From Gamarada debralockiae (lineage: Eukaryota > Ascomycota > Leotiomycetes > Helotiales > Hyphodiscaceae): a DNA stretch of 26,613 nucleotides. The translations under genes were made by a program, and so were the position numbers. The notes under the pieces were generated by a model, which did not search any database, was not told the DNA's origin, and saw only the letters and a program-made list of their open reading frames with translations. The stretch is taken from the NCBI GenBank assembly GCA_002803225.1, contig NXFV01001695.1:1-26613 (forward strand), read 5' to 3'. Of the stretch, positions 17,850-26,613 are shown in pieces (within the stretch, counting starts at the first letter, position 1; each line of letters opens with the position of its first letter).

Positions 17850-18241
17850 TTAATAGCTACCGTAAGACCCTGGAAAAAGTCAGATCTCTTTCTTCCTTCT
17901 TGTTTCTCATTCGACTTACCATATTGCCCATAGGATGTCGGACTAGCAGCTGGGGTGGAAGAGGAAGATGAGGGATATGACTCATATGAGCCGCTGCCTC
18001 TGTCAGAATTTCCAAAGAGAAAGGAAAGGAGAGGGGGGACGAACTATGCTCCATAACTCCCATATTGTCCGTCTGCAAACATAAACGTTAGAACCAGATC
18101 TCCTTAGTCAGGGATTTCTCTAGGCCGCTTACAATCATCACGCTTCTCAGACTTTGCCTCTGGGGCAGGAGCGGGGGCTGCAGTCACAGCACCGACGGAG
18201 GCAAGAGCCAAGAGGGTTATGAATTCGCGTGAGAAGAGCAT
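17850..18241 (-). CDS. Secreted Tyr/Gly/Ser-rich peptide precursor with Kex2 site, four exons
   Basis: Minus-strand exons 18241..18133, 18072..18058, 17997..17920 and 17869..17850 sum to 222 nt (73 residues plus stop). Donors GTAAGC, GTTATG and GTAAGT; CTAAC before acceptor 1 and CTGAC before acceptor 3. Residues 1-21 are a signal peptide (MLFSREFITLLALASVGAVT...). A pro-region APAPAPEAKSEKR ends in KR, a Kex2 site at 33-34. The remaining 39 residues (DDYGQYG ... TSYGQYGSYGSY) hold eight Tyr and a repeated YGQYG. Intron 2 is the weakest: its donor is poor, its branch site sits almost on the acceptor, and retention would stop after DDYGQYGSYGA. The 15-nt exon 2 is small. It resembles Kex2-processed fungal secreted peptides, including dikaritin precursors in plan, but with one KR site only. 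Confidence 0.65.
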
Positions 18242-19381
18242 GGTAAATGATGGATGATACTTTTTGGTTGATGTAGTGCGGAGAATATTGAATGATGAAA
18301 TATTGGGCTGAAGGAATGCAAGGAGGATATGAGGGATAATATATCTCAGACGAGGAAGCCGTCCAGATTTAGAGCTTGTCTGTCTTCACTATGAGACTCC
18401 GAATTTCAGGGACTCGATGACGATGATCGGAGTCAAATATCGGTTGCACTGGACAGACGTAACGCTGCAACGTGCGCCTTGCTATTGACCAACCTTTCCT
18501 TGCCGGTCAACGGCGTAGTGCATTTCATGGATCCAAGCATGGAGGTTTGAAGGCTAGCTACACTTGCGAACTCGTATCTTCAGGTTCACTTCTTGGCACT
18601 CCATTTTGTAGCTAGGCATATGCCGATGGAGAAAGTGCTCCTTAATACGAAGAGCTTGTTTGTGTCTAAATTATGTGCATGACCAATAGTGTTAAGTGTC
18701 AGAGTACTAAAGAATCAGGTGAGCATCGAGTGCCGATTTCGTATCTGCACTCTGCAGAACGTCTTGGCTATGGTCACTAAACCAAGATGTATGTATTACG
18801 AAATGCAAGGTGGGTGCACTAATTCATGGGACATCGGTACTTATTTTGTCCGATTTTACCGAAACCCCACCAGAAGTCAACCTTTTTAACGCTATAATCC
18901 TTCAGCATTTTATATTAGAATAGTACTTCAAACTCGATACATGAATTATCAAGTAAGTTAAATCAATTTATAGATTTTAAAATATCTAGATTTCGTATAC
19001 TGTTGTAGAGTTATTAAAGCATCAAAACAGATATTAGATTTTCACGCCAATATTCGCGAACATTTACTCTTCTTTACTTTAGCTTTTTATGACTTTTATA
19101 AATAAGTAATATCCAAATTCTGAAATTGAAAAATCAAATCCAGAACTCTTCTCATTATAGGTCTCAAAAAATAGACAGAATTGATTTAAAAGATTGATTT
19201 GTTATTAAATTTATGAATTCAATGAGTTTTGTCGTGGTTTTGGCTTATTATGTACCAGTGTCCCACGAATTAGTGGTGAGGAGCAAAGAGATCGTTAACC
19301 AGCCCTCAAATCTTAATTTCATGTAAGCTTTTCAAAGGTCTCAATGGCCGTTCTGCCAATACACGGTAAAGTGTCAGCTTA

Positions 19382-19389
19382 TGACGTCA
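19382..19389. promoter_or_regulatory. TGACGTCA bZIP/CRE-type palindrome
   Basis: This is a perfect 8-bp CRE/ATF-type site about 0.9 kb upstream of the UstYa start. An identical site occurs at 15128. Occupancy is unknown; this is motif evidence only. Confidence 0.35.
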
Positions 19390-19470
19390 AAGAGGCGGTC
19401 AACGTAAACGAGTGAGGACCCTGAGACCCAAATAAACGTTAAAACTATTTTGGGAACCGCCGACCATGAT

Positions 19471-19503
19471 AAGACTTGAGATTTACTACTGTAGTAAAGT
19501 CTT
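19471..19503. repeat. Hairpin with 13 paired bases
   Basis: TTTACTAC (19482-19489) and GTAGTAAA (19491-19498) form a perfect 8-bp stem around a single T. AAGAC (19471-19475) and GTCTT (19499-19503) extend it beyond a 6-nt bulge. Confidence 0.7.
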
Positions 19504-20294
19504 ACCTGATATGGTATGCGGGGTAGTTGCATGATGGCAGAATTATTATCGAGGAGAGTTCCCTCACAATGTTTTGATGGTACAGTACCTAGGATACCCA
19601 GGGTTCAGGCCCTAATTTCATCATTCTCCGGAGATATCAACCTTCTCCGCCGTCAGCTGAAGGTTATCCCATCATGTACTGTAGTCGCGGTGTTGTCCAC
19701 GGGAAAGGTAATGCTGGTTGTGCGGGGATACTTGCATGAAGTTGGTGTGTTGTTGAATATCCCAAGCCTCGTGGGAGCTTCAGGCTCGTATCCGGGAGAT
19801 CAGTGGTCGGAGGCGATAGCGTACGGTTATTCCCAACGTCTGTAACTTTGTTTGCGAAAGACCTGTCAGACGACCACACGAGCCTTTCGTAGGGTATCTA
19901 CGTCAATACCCCCCTTGTAACTTCGTACAGGACCACAGAGCGAGGTTCTACCTGCAGCAAGCCACACACGGTCCATCCGCTTCACCCCGGAACTTCACCA
20001 TTAACGGCAACTCGTATCGCCCGCAGTTGTTAAGCAACTTTGCGTGATATTGACCCGAGTGGAAATAGAAAAAAATGCCATGCGTCATGACACATGTTCA
20101 GAATCGATAGTCATGGCAAGGCTAGAAGTGGGAGCAGCATTCCTAGTGCAAGGTTTGCTGACTTATGATGATTTCGTTTCCCTCTCCTAAGTTTCCCCTC
20201 CCAATTGACTTCGAAATTCTTTCTCCTATCAATACAGCTTCTTCGAAACATCTGCCTTTCATACAACCTAATACTCTCAATTCATCTATTCAGC

Positions 20295-21367
20295 ATGAAG
20301 TACAGCCCATTGGAAGACAAGAGCGATCAAGACTCCCAACCTTCTGAAGACTACGAGGCATTGCTCTCCAACACTGCACCATCAAACAGAAAGGGTTTCC
20401 CAAAGAATTTTGTTTTAATATCTGCAATTTTAATCCCGATCGCATCTCTCTGTCTCATCGGATTTGGTGCTTGGATTGGAAGTCGATGGCTTGCCAATCC
20501 CAATGACTTCTGTCCCAGCCACGTTCAGCAATATTGTGAGTTGCTCAACTCCTGGAGTTTCAATCATGATGCTCATTATGTTTGTAGCCCCCATTTTGAA
20601 AGAAGTCGATACGTCATTACACACTGTCCACTTCAATGGCTCTCTACTCAAAGAAAATGTGTTCCGACAAGGTGCGGGGCCTGAAGTTGATGCTGCCTGG
20701 GCCTCTCTGGGTGTGCATTGTAAGAGCCCTTGATTCTGTAAAAGCATCCTCAATATCAATCCGACACTCACAACTCAACAGATCGGAGTCTTGCTGTCCC
20801 TCCTAATGAAGCAACTAAGGCAGGGTTGAAGCCTGACCAGGTTCAAATTAACGAGAAATACGGTGGCGGATTTCCTGCAAATGTCGAAGGCCTTCACCAT
20901 CTACATTGCCTAGTAAGAAATTCCCAAGCCAAACTTGGAATATTAATTGACTCTTGGTGCTGTAGAATCTCGTCAGACAATCCCTGTACTACAATATTGA
21001 TTACTACAGAGAAAAGGGAGAAGGGGCATTTACAAATGATGACAACATTGTGAAGTATCACGTCTGTAAGTTAGGTCCCGTATTTTAAAGTAAAGAATCA
21101 AAATTTTAACCACCGAAACCTGCAGCCCATTGCCTCGACATCATCCGCCAACAACTCATGTGCCAGCCAGATACTGGCCTCCTCGGCCAGGTGTGGTGGG
21201 ACAAGAGTGCACCCAAGGCGTTCGTGGACTTCAACACAGACCACAAATGCAAGAACTTTGATGCTATCAGACAATGGGCTGAGGAAAGACAAATCCCCGA
21301 GACAGTGCCAATGGACTTTTTGAAGCCGCCGGTGGAAGGGGATACCATTTATGATGCAATTCCTTGA
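20295..21367 (+). CDS. UstYa-family (DUF3328) oxidase-like membrane protein
   Basis: ATG at 20295. Exons 20295..20535, 20588..20719, 20782..20912, 20966..21065 and 21126..21367 sum to 846 nt (281 residues). All four introns (52-62 nt) have GTGAGT, GTAAGA or GTAAGT donors and the phases agree. A cytosolic N-terminus (MKYSPLEDKSDQ) precedes one TM helix (about 39-61), then the UstYa ectodomain. This has both signature HxxHC motifs: HHLHC at 163-167 and HVSHC at 200-204. Other family blocks are NGSLLKENVFRQ, ADNANVEGLHH-type VEGLHHLHCL, LMCQPDTGL and DHKCKNFDAI. Members are required for oxidative cyclisation of dikaritin RiPPs (ustiloxin, asperipin, phomopsin) and for hydroxylation or chlorination in cyclochlorotine biosynthesis (established). 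The family is abundant and many members are not in RiPP loci. The nearest plausible partner is the secreted peptide gene 2 kb upstream. Confidence 0.93.
20913..20965 (+). other. UstYa intron 3 containing a palindromic repeat
   Basis: GTAAGA donor, TGTAG acceptor, phase 0. It contains TTCCCAAGCCAAACTTGGAA (from 20921), with CCAAG/CTTGG arms, resembling the family at 15542-17829. This would be a second case of such a palindrome inside a coding-gene intron. Confidence 0.65.
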
Positions 21368-22944
21368 ACGGGAAGATAGGTTATTGATAGTAAATGGTTG
21401 TGAGAGAGACTTATGGGTACGAGGCGGGAGTAAGTGGTGGATGAGGGAGAGAACTGTAAGCCGCTAGGGTGCCGACTTGTGAACTCGGCTGGCATAGAAG
21501 AGACAGAGCAGGAAAAGCTCAGTACAGTCTCGGATGGTGAGAAGCGGGATTCTTCTATGCAATGAATGGTTGGAAATTGGTGATATCTGCCTTGGGACTA
21601 CATGGCAGGGTATGGAAGGGAAATTTGGTTGTAGTAATTCGATGATCACGTTGGTTACTGCAATTTATGGCGCTCCTGAGTCCTGAATATTTGAGGATTC
21701 AGTTCTGAATCACGCCTCAAATCTTAGTAATATCAATATAAATCATTCTGTGGAGTTCTCATTCAAACGCCAATCGTTAACTGAATTCTTTGAAGAGTAA
21801 AAAAAAGCTCTTTGTTGACGATGCTTTCATTTGTTTGGTTGGCATATCCAGCTTTTGCAGCCGACGATATACAGAGTATCACAGAGATGAATCCTTGAAA
21901 TCGGGACGCCGCCCCTCAAGTAAGCGCTACCTGCATTCTTCAGTCGCGATAATAAATTCGCTTCAAATTTAATTACCTCGAAAACTATATGCAATAAGAG
22001 GGCTGCTTCTCTTCTACCCCATAAGCCTTTAATTGAGAATTTCGAATGTTGAGCTGATATTAAAATATGAGTTTGAAAACATAGACATTTTGGCGTTCTG
22101 CAAAACCGTCGACCTTCGTAGTTGGATAAGGTTGTTTTTTTTGGTTGGGGAAAAGGGGGGGGGGGGCATTTCAAAGTCATGACTGGGATGGTTCCATTGG
22201 AGTGATTTTTAGAAACTATACAGTACTTTGATATCTTCAGCGACGTTGCCAATGGATGTCATCGGATGAACATTCTTGGCCCCCCATTGCTGAAAGTTCC
22301 AGGCTCTCTCTCAGCGAAGTCTGTTTATCTCCCGGCAACAAAACACGAAAGATCATCCTGTTGACATCGCAAGAACCTTTCGCCGATCACCGTATCGACA
22401 AATCTTGATATATCCGGCATTAGTCCATCGTCTTCACTTCAAGCTTCTCTCGGTCGCGTACAGCCGTTGAACCGTGCAAGGGCTCGGCTAATGTCCTGTT
22501 CATTCCTGTTACGAGCACCGGCCTGAAGCTCGCTGGCGCATCATACTATGAATTCCCTCCCCGCCATCAATATGATGCCCCTCGTGTCATTGGAGCATTC
22601 ATCGCAAGTGTCGACGGATAATAAGTTCCCCGCACAGCTATAGCATCATCGTGAGGCTTTGGAATTTTTGGCACGGAACTCGATCCTCCGTCGCTATTTC
22701 CCCACCTCGTGCGTGAGTCTGGTGGATTGCGCTCAATCTAATTCATCGCAAGGTACCGGCAAACGCCTGATTCTTTATTGTAGCTAAATTTCCATTTCGT
22801 ATATGAGGACGAGGATGCCTTCATTGTTGTGCCTTGTTTCCCTTCCCTGTCGGATCTTCTCAGTAGCGTTCATCTCTTTTCCGACCGGCTTGTGAATCGA
22901 TCAATCACCTCAACGAAGTCGCGATTGCCCTTCATACAGTCAAG
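21368..22944. other. Spacer with inverted-repeat element copy 2 and a G12 run
   Basis: The diverged second copy of the 3994-4309 element lies at about 21892-22175, and a 12-G homopolymer at 22155-22166. The frame 21827-22252 on the minus strand runs through that element and is not credible. The 22180-22944 segment should hold the promoter of the esterase gene; no motif stands out. Confidence 0.5.
21892..22175. mobile_element. Inverted-repeat element, MITE-like, diverged copy 2
   Basis: The core aligns with copy 1 in the same orientation: CAGTCGCGATAATAAATTCG against TAGTCACAATAATAAATACT; TTAATTGAGAATTTC against TTAATTGAGAATTTT; TGAGTTTGAAAACATAGA against GGAGTTTGGAAATATAGA. The left end CTTGAAATCGGGACGCCGCC matches the reverse complement of copy 1's right end. 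CCTTCGTAG and a G-run followed by CATTTCAAAGTC mark the right side. Ends are approximate. Confidence 0.65.
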
Positions 22945-24255
22945 ATGCAGTTAAAATTATCATCTCTTGCAACTGCAGCCTTGTGCTTCGCATTGGCCGT
23001 CCAAGCTGATAACTGTAATCATGACAATTGCTTGAGAGCCTTCATTGCAACTACAGCGTCGGCAGTGCCTTTCTGCTCGATATATGCCACAAAAACAACC
23101 AGTGTTCCAGCATTTGCATCAGCATGTTCAGGCGTACCTTCCAGAATCTCAAGTGCTTGCAGCTGTCTTGCAACAGCCACACCGACCCCGACAAGCTCGA
23201 CCATACCCATTGCAACATCGCACTGTAAGGCGAATTCCAATTGGCCAGGATGGGCTGGCATCAAATATGCCTTCATCTTGTGAGGAGAATGTGCATCTTA
23301 CTGAAGTACATGGCTGATATCTTGTAGCGGAGATTCATACACAACCACTGGATTCAACGACACCGGCGTTCAACCGTCTCCAACAAATCCATTGGGCAAC
23401 CCCACCTATCCAGGCTACACCGCAGCCAATGGCCCCAATTGGGTTGACTTTCTCACGGTGAAATACAATGAGTCCCTGCTTCTTACCTACAATCTCGCTT
23501 ATGGAGGAGCTACCATTGATTCCGCCCTCGTCGCACCCTACCTACCAACAGTATCATCTGTCGCCGAGCAAATCGAGAACGAATGGTTCCCAACCTACGC
23601 TTCAAAGCCAGCATCCGCACCATGGGCCTCGGATAACACTCTCTTTGCAATCTTCGATGGCATCAATGATGTCGGAAACTCCTGGTATTATGGGGTGCCG
23701 GCCACGACTACCCTCAATGCTGCAATCTTTGCTGTCTACCATGGTCTTGTCGACGAGCTTTACTATACTGGTGCACGAAACTTTGCGTTCCTCAACGTTC
23801 CACCGGTCGACCGAGCCCCCTTGACCAACGTTCAAAGTGCGGCAAACCAAGCAGAAGAGAAGGCTGATATCTTGGCTTGGAACACCGAGTTGATTGCTAT
23901 GGCTAAGTCCCTGAAGACCGAGAAACCGGATGTGAACGTCTTCACTGTTGATTCGAACCTACTGTTCGCTGAGGTTCTGGACAATCCTGCGAGCTTTCCA
24001 CAGACGGCAGGATACAAGAATACGACGGATTATTGTGTTGCGTATGAGAAGTAAGTTACTGGTTACAAGAATGGTCGAACATTAAGCTAATGAGATCACA
24101 GTGGAACTCCAACTGAGGATTACTTCAATTCGACTTGTGGAATTCCTGTTAACCAGTACTTCTGGCTGAACAGTTTGCACCCGACATACCCGATGCAGGA
24201 TGTTCTTGCGGAAGGAGTCGCCGCGCAGTTGGAGGCTGGTCCTAATATCTGCTAG
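22945..24255 (+). CDS. Secreted GDSL esterase, CE16-like acetylesterase
   Basis: Exons 22945..23279, 23328..24050 and 24102..24255 sum to 1212 nt (403 residues). The intron at 23280..23327 splits the catalytic motif, so the full domain appears only after splicing (phase 2 joins at both introns). Residues 1-21 are a signal peptide (ending AVQA). An N-terminal Cys-rich region follows (DNCNHDNCLRAF, SRISSACSCL) with a Thr/Pro linker. The SGNH/GDSL hydrolase domain starts at WPGWAGIKYAFIFGDSY: the Ser of GDSY (115) is the expected nucleophile, YGGATID supplies block II, GINDVGNSW block III, and NSLHPTYP the block V His. These enzymes remove acetyl groups from plant cell-wall sugars in characterised CE16 members. 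Expected location is extracellular. No truncation is visible. Confidence 0.92.
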
Positions 24256-24851
24256 ATAAAGACTGGCGATAATGGGAGGAATGGATGGATATAATGACAG
24301 TTATGTGAAATGAACAATAATCGACTCTGTTGATGTCAGATATTATGAGACGTGGTTTTGACATCAAACTGACTACCTTTGTATCTTTTTCAAGAGAAAT
24401 GAAAGAGGCGTACGAGTATTTCGTAATCTTACAACGTCGGAATCAGATCCGGGGGGGTTCTCACGTGATGACGTTGGAACTTGATATCGGCGCGAAACTC
24501 CAAATTTTGGAAATCTCAACCAGAAACGTGGCATGAGTTTATACAGTCGCTAGCGAAATCGGCTTCCGGGGCACGTAGGTCGGCCAGTGTCAGACGAGGT
24601 TTCGACCACGTAAATTTAAATGCACCCCGACCGTGTTTCAATTAAGCGGGAGACAGCATATGCCGCGACGCATATGCTAAATCAACTTGCCTCCCGGCTA
24701 AGTCAACTTGACAGGGGTACTTTATCGGGTTGCAGGTGTTCACCGATTAATCTCGCTTGACAGTAGTAATTTGTATGAGAACACGAGATTTTATAATGTT
24801 GTAAAACAATTCCTTTACGTACCCATCGAAAAACCATCCTATTATACGACG
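24256..24851. other. Spacer, nothing coding
   Basis: It contains a TCACGTGA palindrome (24461-24468), two GCATATGC palindromes 6 bp apart (24656-24663, 24670-24677) and two AA[GA]TCAACTTG repeats just after. Some of this may be the terminal region of the transposon that follows, but no terminal inverted repeat could be paired. Confidence 0.45.
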
Positions 24852-25500
24852 ATGCCTCTGTCTACCCTTCGGATCTGTGGCCCTGCGCCTCCTGCAGCTA
24901 TTTACCCTTGTCTTACTACTGCTTTTGCTGCTATCTAGGCACATGCAAAGGCCCATGGATATGCGTTTTTCAGGCGCGACTCATAACCTCCCGGCCGATT
25001 CCCTACTCGAGTTATATACGCCTGTGACCGCAGTGGAAAGCCTCCTATAAGGGAGAAGGCAACGAATATCGACGAATCAAGACGCCGCAGAGGGGCAGGA
25101 AGTAGGAAGTGCGACTGCAAGATGCGTGTGGCTCTAAAGAAGGACTCAGTCTCTAGCTAATGGGAACTACAAGTTTTGGAAGGAACACACAACCATGAGC
25201 CCTCCACAGACCCTGCGGCCCATCCTGTACACAAAATTGCTGCTTTGGATACATCAGTCTATACCCAGATTGAGAACTACATATGCTCTGGCTTCAATAG
25301 TGCTCAGATCCTTACAGCTATTCATCGAGAGTACCCTAGTATTATACTAGCTCAAAAAGACATATCGAATATTGCTCAAAAGACTCGATTGGTAGAGCTT
25401 GATGGCAAAACTCCAATGCAATGGCTTCTTCAGGTATGCAATTTTCAAGCCCTTTACTGGATTTTACTAACAAATTCATAGGAGTTAATATAACAGCTAT
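24852..25500 (+). pseudogene. Mutator-like (MULE) transposase N-terminal remnant, RIP-damaged
   Basis: One frame from ATG 24852 reads through recognisable FAR1-type DNA-binding sequence. In order: AFAAI, AHAKAHGYAFFRRDS, RFPTRVIYACDRSGKPPI, ESRRRRGAGSRKCDCKMRV, WELQVLEGTHNHEPST, then LAQKDISNIAQKTRL and KTPMQWLL. The CDCKMRV...THNHE pattern gives the paired Cys/His of the FAR1/WRKY-GCM1-like zinc finger typical of fungal MULE transposases (family from memory). It is interrupted by stops at 24936 (TAG), 24984 (TAA) and 25158 (TAA). Each lies where a Gln codon (CAG/CAA) would fit, so each is one C-to-T change. The reading is lost after about 25440 and the catalytic DDE part is absent. It is non-functional. 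Confidence 0.8.
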
Positions 25501-25619
25501 AGGTAGCTGGAGGGCAACAGGAGAGATCACAGTATATCAGAGAAGTAGCAATAGGGGAAGGGAGACAATAGTAGTTGTATTTGAAGTAGTTAGACAAAGG
25601 TTTTATAGTACTAATATAC

Positions 25620-26613
25620 TTATATAATATAAACTTAAGCTTACCTCCTAATTTCATAGATAATAGAGCTTATATATATATATTAGTAGTCTAGCCTTTA
25701 CTTTACTTTTAGCTGTCTTTTGCTCTTATAGCTGCCTTATAGTCCGTCGTTTGTATATATAGCTGTTTTATAGCCCGGTTTCCGCTTATATAGCCGTTTT
25801 ATAGCCTAGCCAAATATTAAGCTACTTTAAAGGCTTACTAGTACGCGCTAATAAGGCTCTTATTATAGCTCTTATTATAACTATCCCCCTTCGAAGGCTA
25901 CTTGTCCACGAGGAGCTAAGCTTGTATTTGAACTAGTAGTCTCGGCTATCCTCATTAAAACCTAGTAGGAAAAAGAGTAATAACCTAGCGTAGTTATATA
26001 AAGTCCTAGTTATTAGATAACTTAAGTAAAGTTCTTATAATTATAAGACCTATATTATATCTTAGGTATTAACTCCCTCGGGAAAATCTTAAGTACCTTA
26101 GGTTCTTAAGTAATAATTCAAGTTTGACTTTAGTATTATTAAGTCTATTTAGTTTTCTTAGCCTTTTTATATCTTTATATTACTTCTTATATATTTCCTA
26201 TACTATCTTTAAGTACTTAAAGATTATACTTAGTAGGCTATCTTTCTTACTTTATTAAGTAATAAGTCTATCCTTTAATAATAGCCGAGTTCTTTACTTC
26301 CTTAATCTTTTATTCTTTATTATCCTTTAGGTCTAGTAAAGATATAAAGGGTTAACTATCCCTAGGCTTATACTTATTAATAGCCTAGATAAGGAATATA
26401 TTATATAGTTAGTTGTATTTTTTAGGAAGAGCTAATTAGTAGGCCTATATACTAATATATTCTAGAATTTATAAGAGTCTAATTTACTTAAATTATAGCT
26501 TCTTATTCTTAAGCCTTAGGTTCCTTATAAATAGTTTAACTAAGTCTCCTCGCTTAAAGAGCTTAAGTTAATATTATTAATTATAGTACTTAGCTTATTA
26601 CTCTTAGCTTTAA
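25620..26613. other. AT-rich, RIP-saturated repeat DNA to the window end
   Basis: It consists largely of TTA, CTA, TAG and TAT words. By eye count, 26041-26613 has one CpA and two TpG dinucleotides in 573 bp, while CpT, CpC and TpA are common. This is the expected end product of RIP. Stops are dense in all frames and no protein can be read, so the original element cannot be identified. A diverged short tandem repeat (TATAGC[CT]G..TTATAG[CT]C, near 25726, 25754 and 25788) is visible. Confidence 0.75.
25724..25811. repeat. Short tandem repeat, about three diverged copies
   Basis: TTATAGCTGCCTTATAGTCC, ATAGCTGTTTTATAGCCC and ATAGCCGTTTTATAGCC follow each other at intervals of about 30-35 bp inside the AT-rich region. 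The differences are all transitions. Confidence 0.6.

Larger units (their letters stand above)
18242..20294. other. 2-kb spacer between the peptide gene and the UstYa gene
   Basis: Both flanking genes point away from it, so it holds both promoters. The peptide gene has a TATATTAT-like box about 100 bp upstream (near 18341). The middle (18880-19240) is AT-rich but still contains ordinary CpA/TpG, so it is not RIP-saturated. A TGACGTCA palindrome lies at 19382-19389 and a hairpin at 19471-19503. The frame at 19516-19845 (109 codons, non-ATG start) has no recognised motif. Confidence 0.5.

Noticed and set aside
19516..19845. 109-codon frame upstream of the UstYa gene
   Set aside because: It has a non-ATG start, no splice partner and no recognisable motif. 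It cannot be supported, though it cannot be excluded.
21827..22252. 141-codon minus-strand frame
   Set aside because: It runs through copy 2 of the non-coding inverted-repeat element and the G12 run.

Overview
The window is nuclear DNA of a filamentous ascomycete (Pezizomycotina). Most genes are split by 47-62 nt introns with GT...AG ends and CTAAC/CTGAC-like branch sites. Secreted proteins carry fungal signal peptides, a UstYa (DUF3328) protein is present, and the right end shows the C-to-T (CpA to TpA) pattern of repeat-induced point mutation (RIP). A member of the Leotiomycetes is plausible, but that is an impression only.

Layout. 1-2539: 3' part of an uncharacterised fungal gene with three usable exons and a one-base frame break in a C7 run. 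2540-5057: no solid gene; a TA-flanked 316-bp inverted-repeat element (3994-4309), a CGATCG cluster and a strong hairpin. 5058-5708 (-): small single-pass membrane protein ending in a PPxY motif. 7006-8026 (+): four-exon collagen-like membrane protein with 30 perfect Gly-X-Y triplets, between a 55-bp upstream and a 51-bp downstream tandem repeat. 8956-9508 (+): two-exon hypothetical. 10092-10826 (-): disordered, NLS-bearing hypothetical. 11374-12759 (-) and 13132-14503 (+): two uncharacterised genes sharing a 372-bp divergent promoter with a minisatellite and an E-box. 14504-15945: repeat-rich spacer with a tandem array of small hairpins whose stems covary. About 15946-17632 (+): basic coiled-coil protein ending in a textbook PCNA-interacting (PIP) box. 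17850-18241 (-): four-exon secreted Tyr/Gly/Ser-rich peptide precursor with a Kex2 (KR) site, too fragmented to appear as one open frame. 20295-21367 (+): complete five-exon UstYa-family gene. 22945-24255 (+): three-exon secreted GDSL esterase (CE16-like). 24852-25500: Mutator-like transposase remnant with three in-frame stops. 25620-26613: AT-rich DNA, almost free of CpA and TpG from 26041 onward.

How genes may work together. The only functional pairing with biochemical logic is the Kex2-type Tyr-rich precursor next to the UstYa gene, the minimal signature of fungal dikaritin RiPP loci. No cluster methyltransferase, transporter or peptidase is visible, so this is a hypothesis. Several short palindromic repeat families (56 bp; TTCC...GGAA; the 316-bp element) recur across the window and sit in introns, UTRs and spacers.
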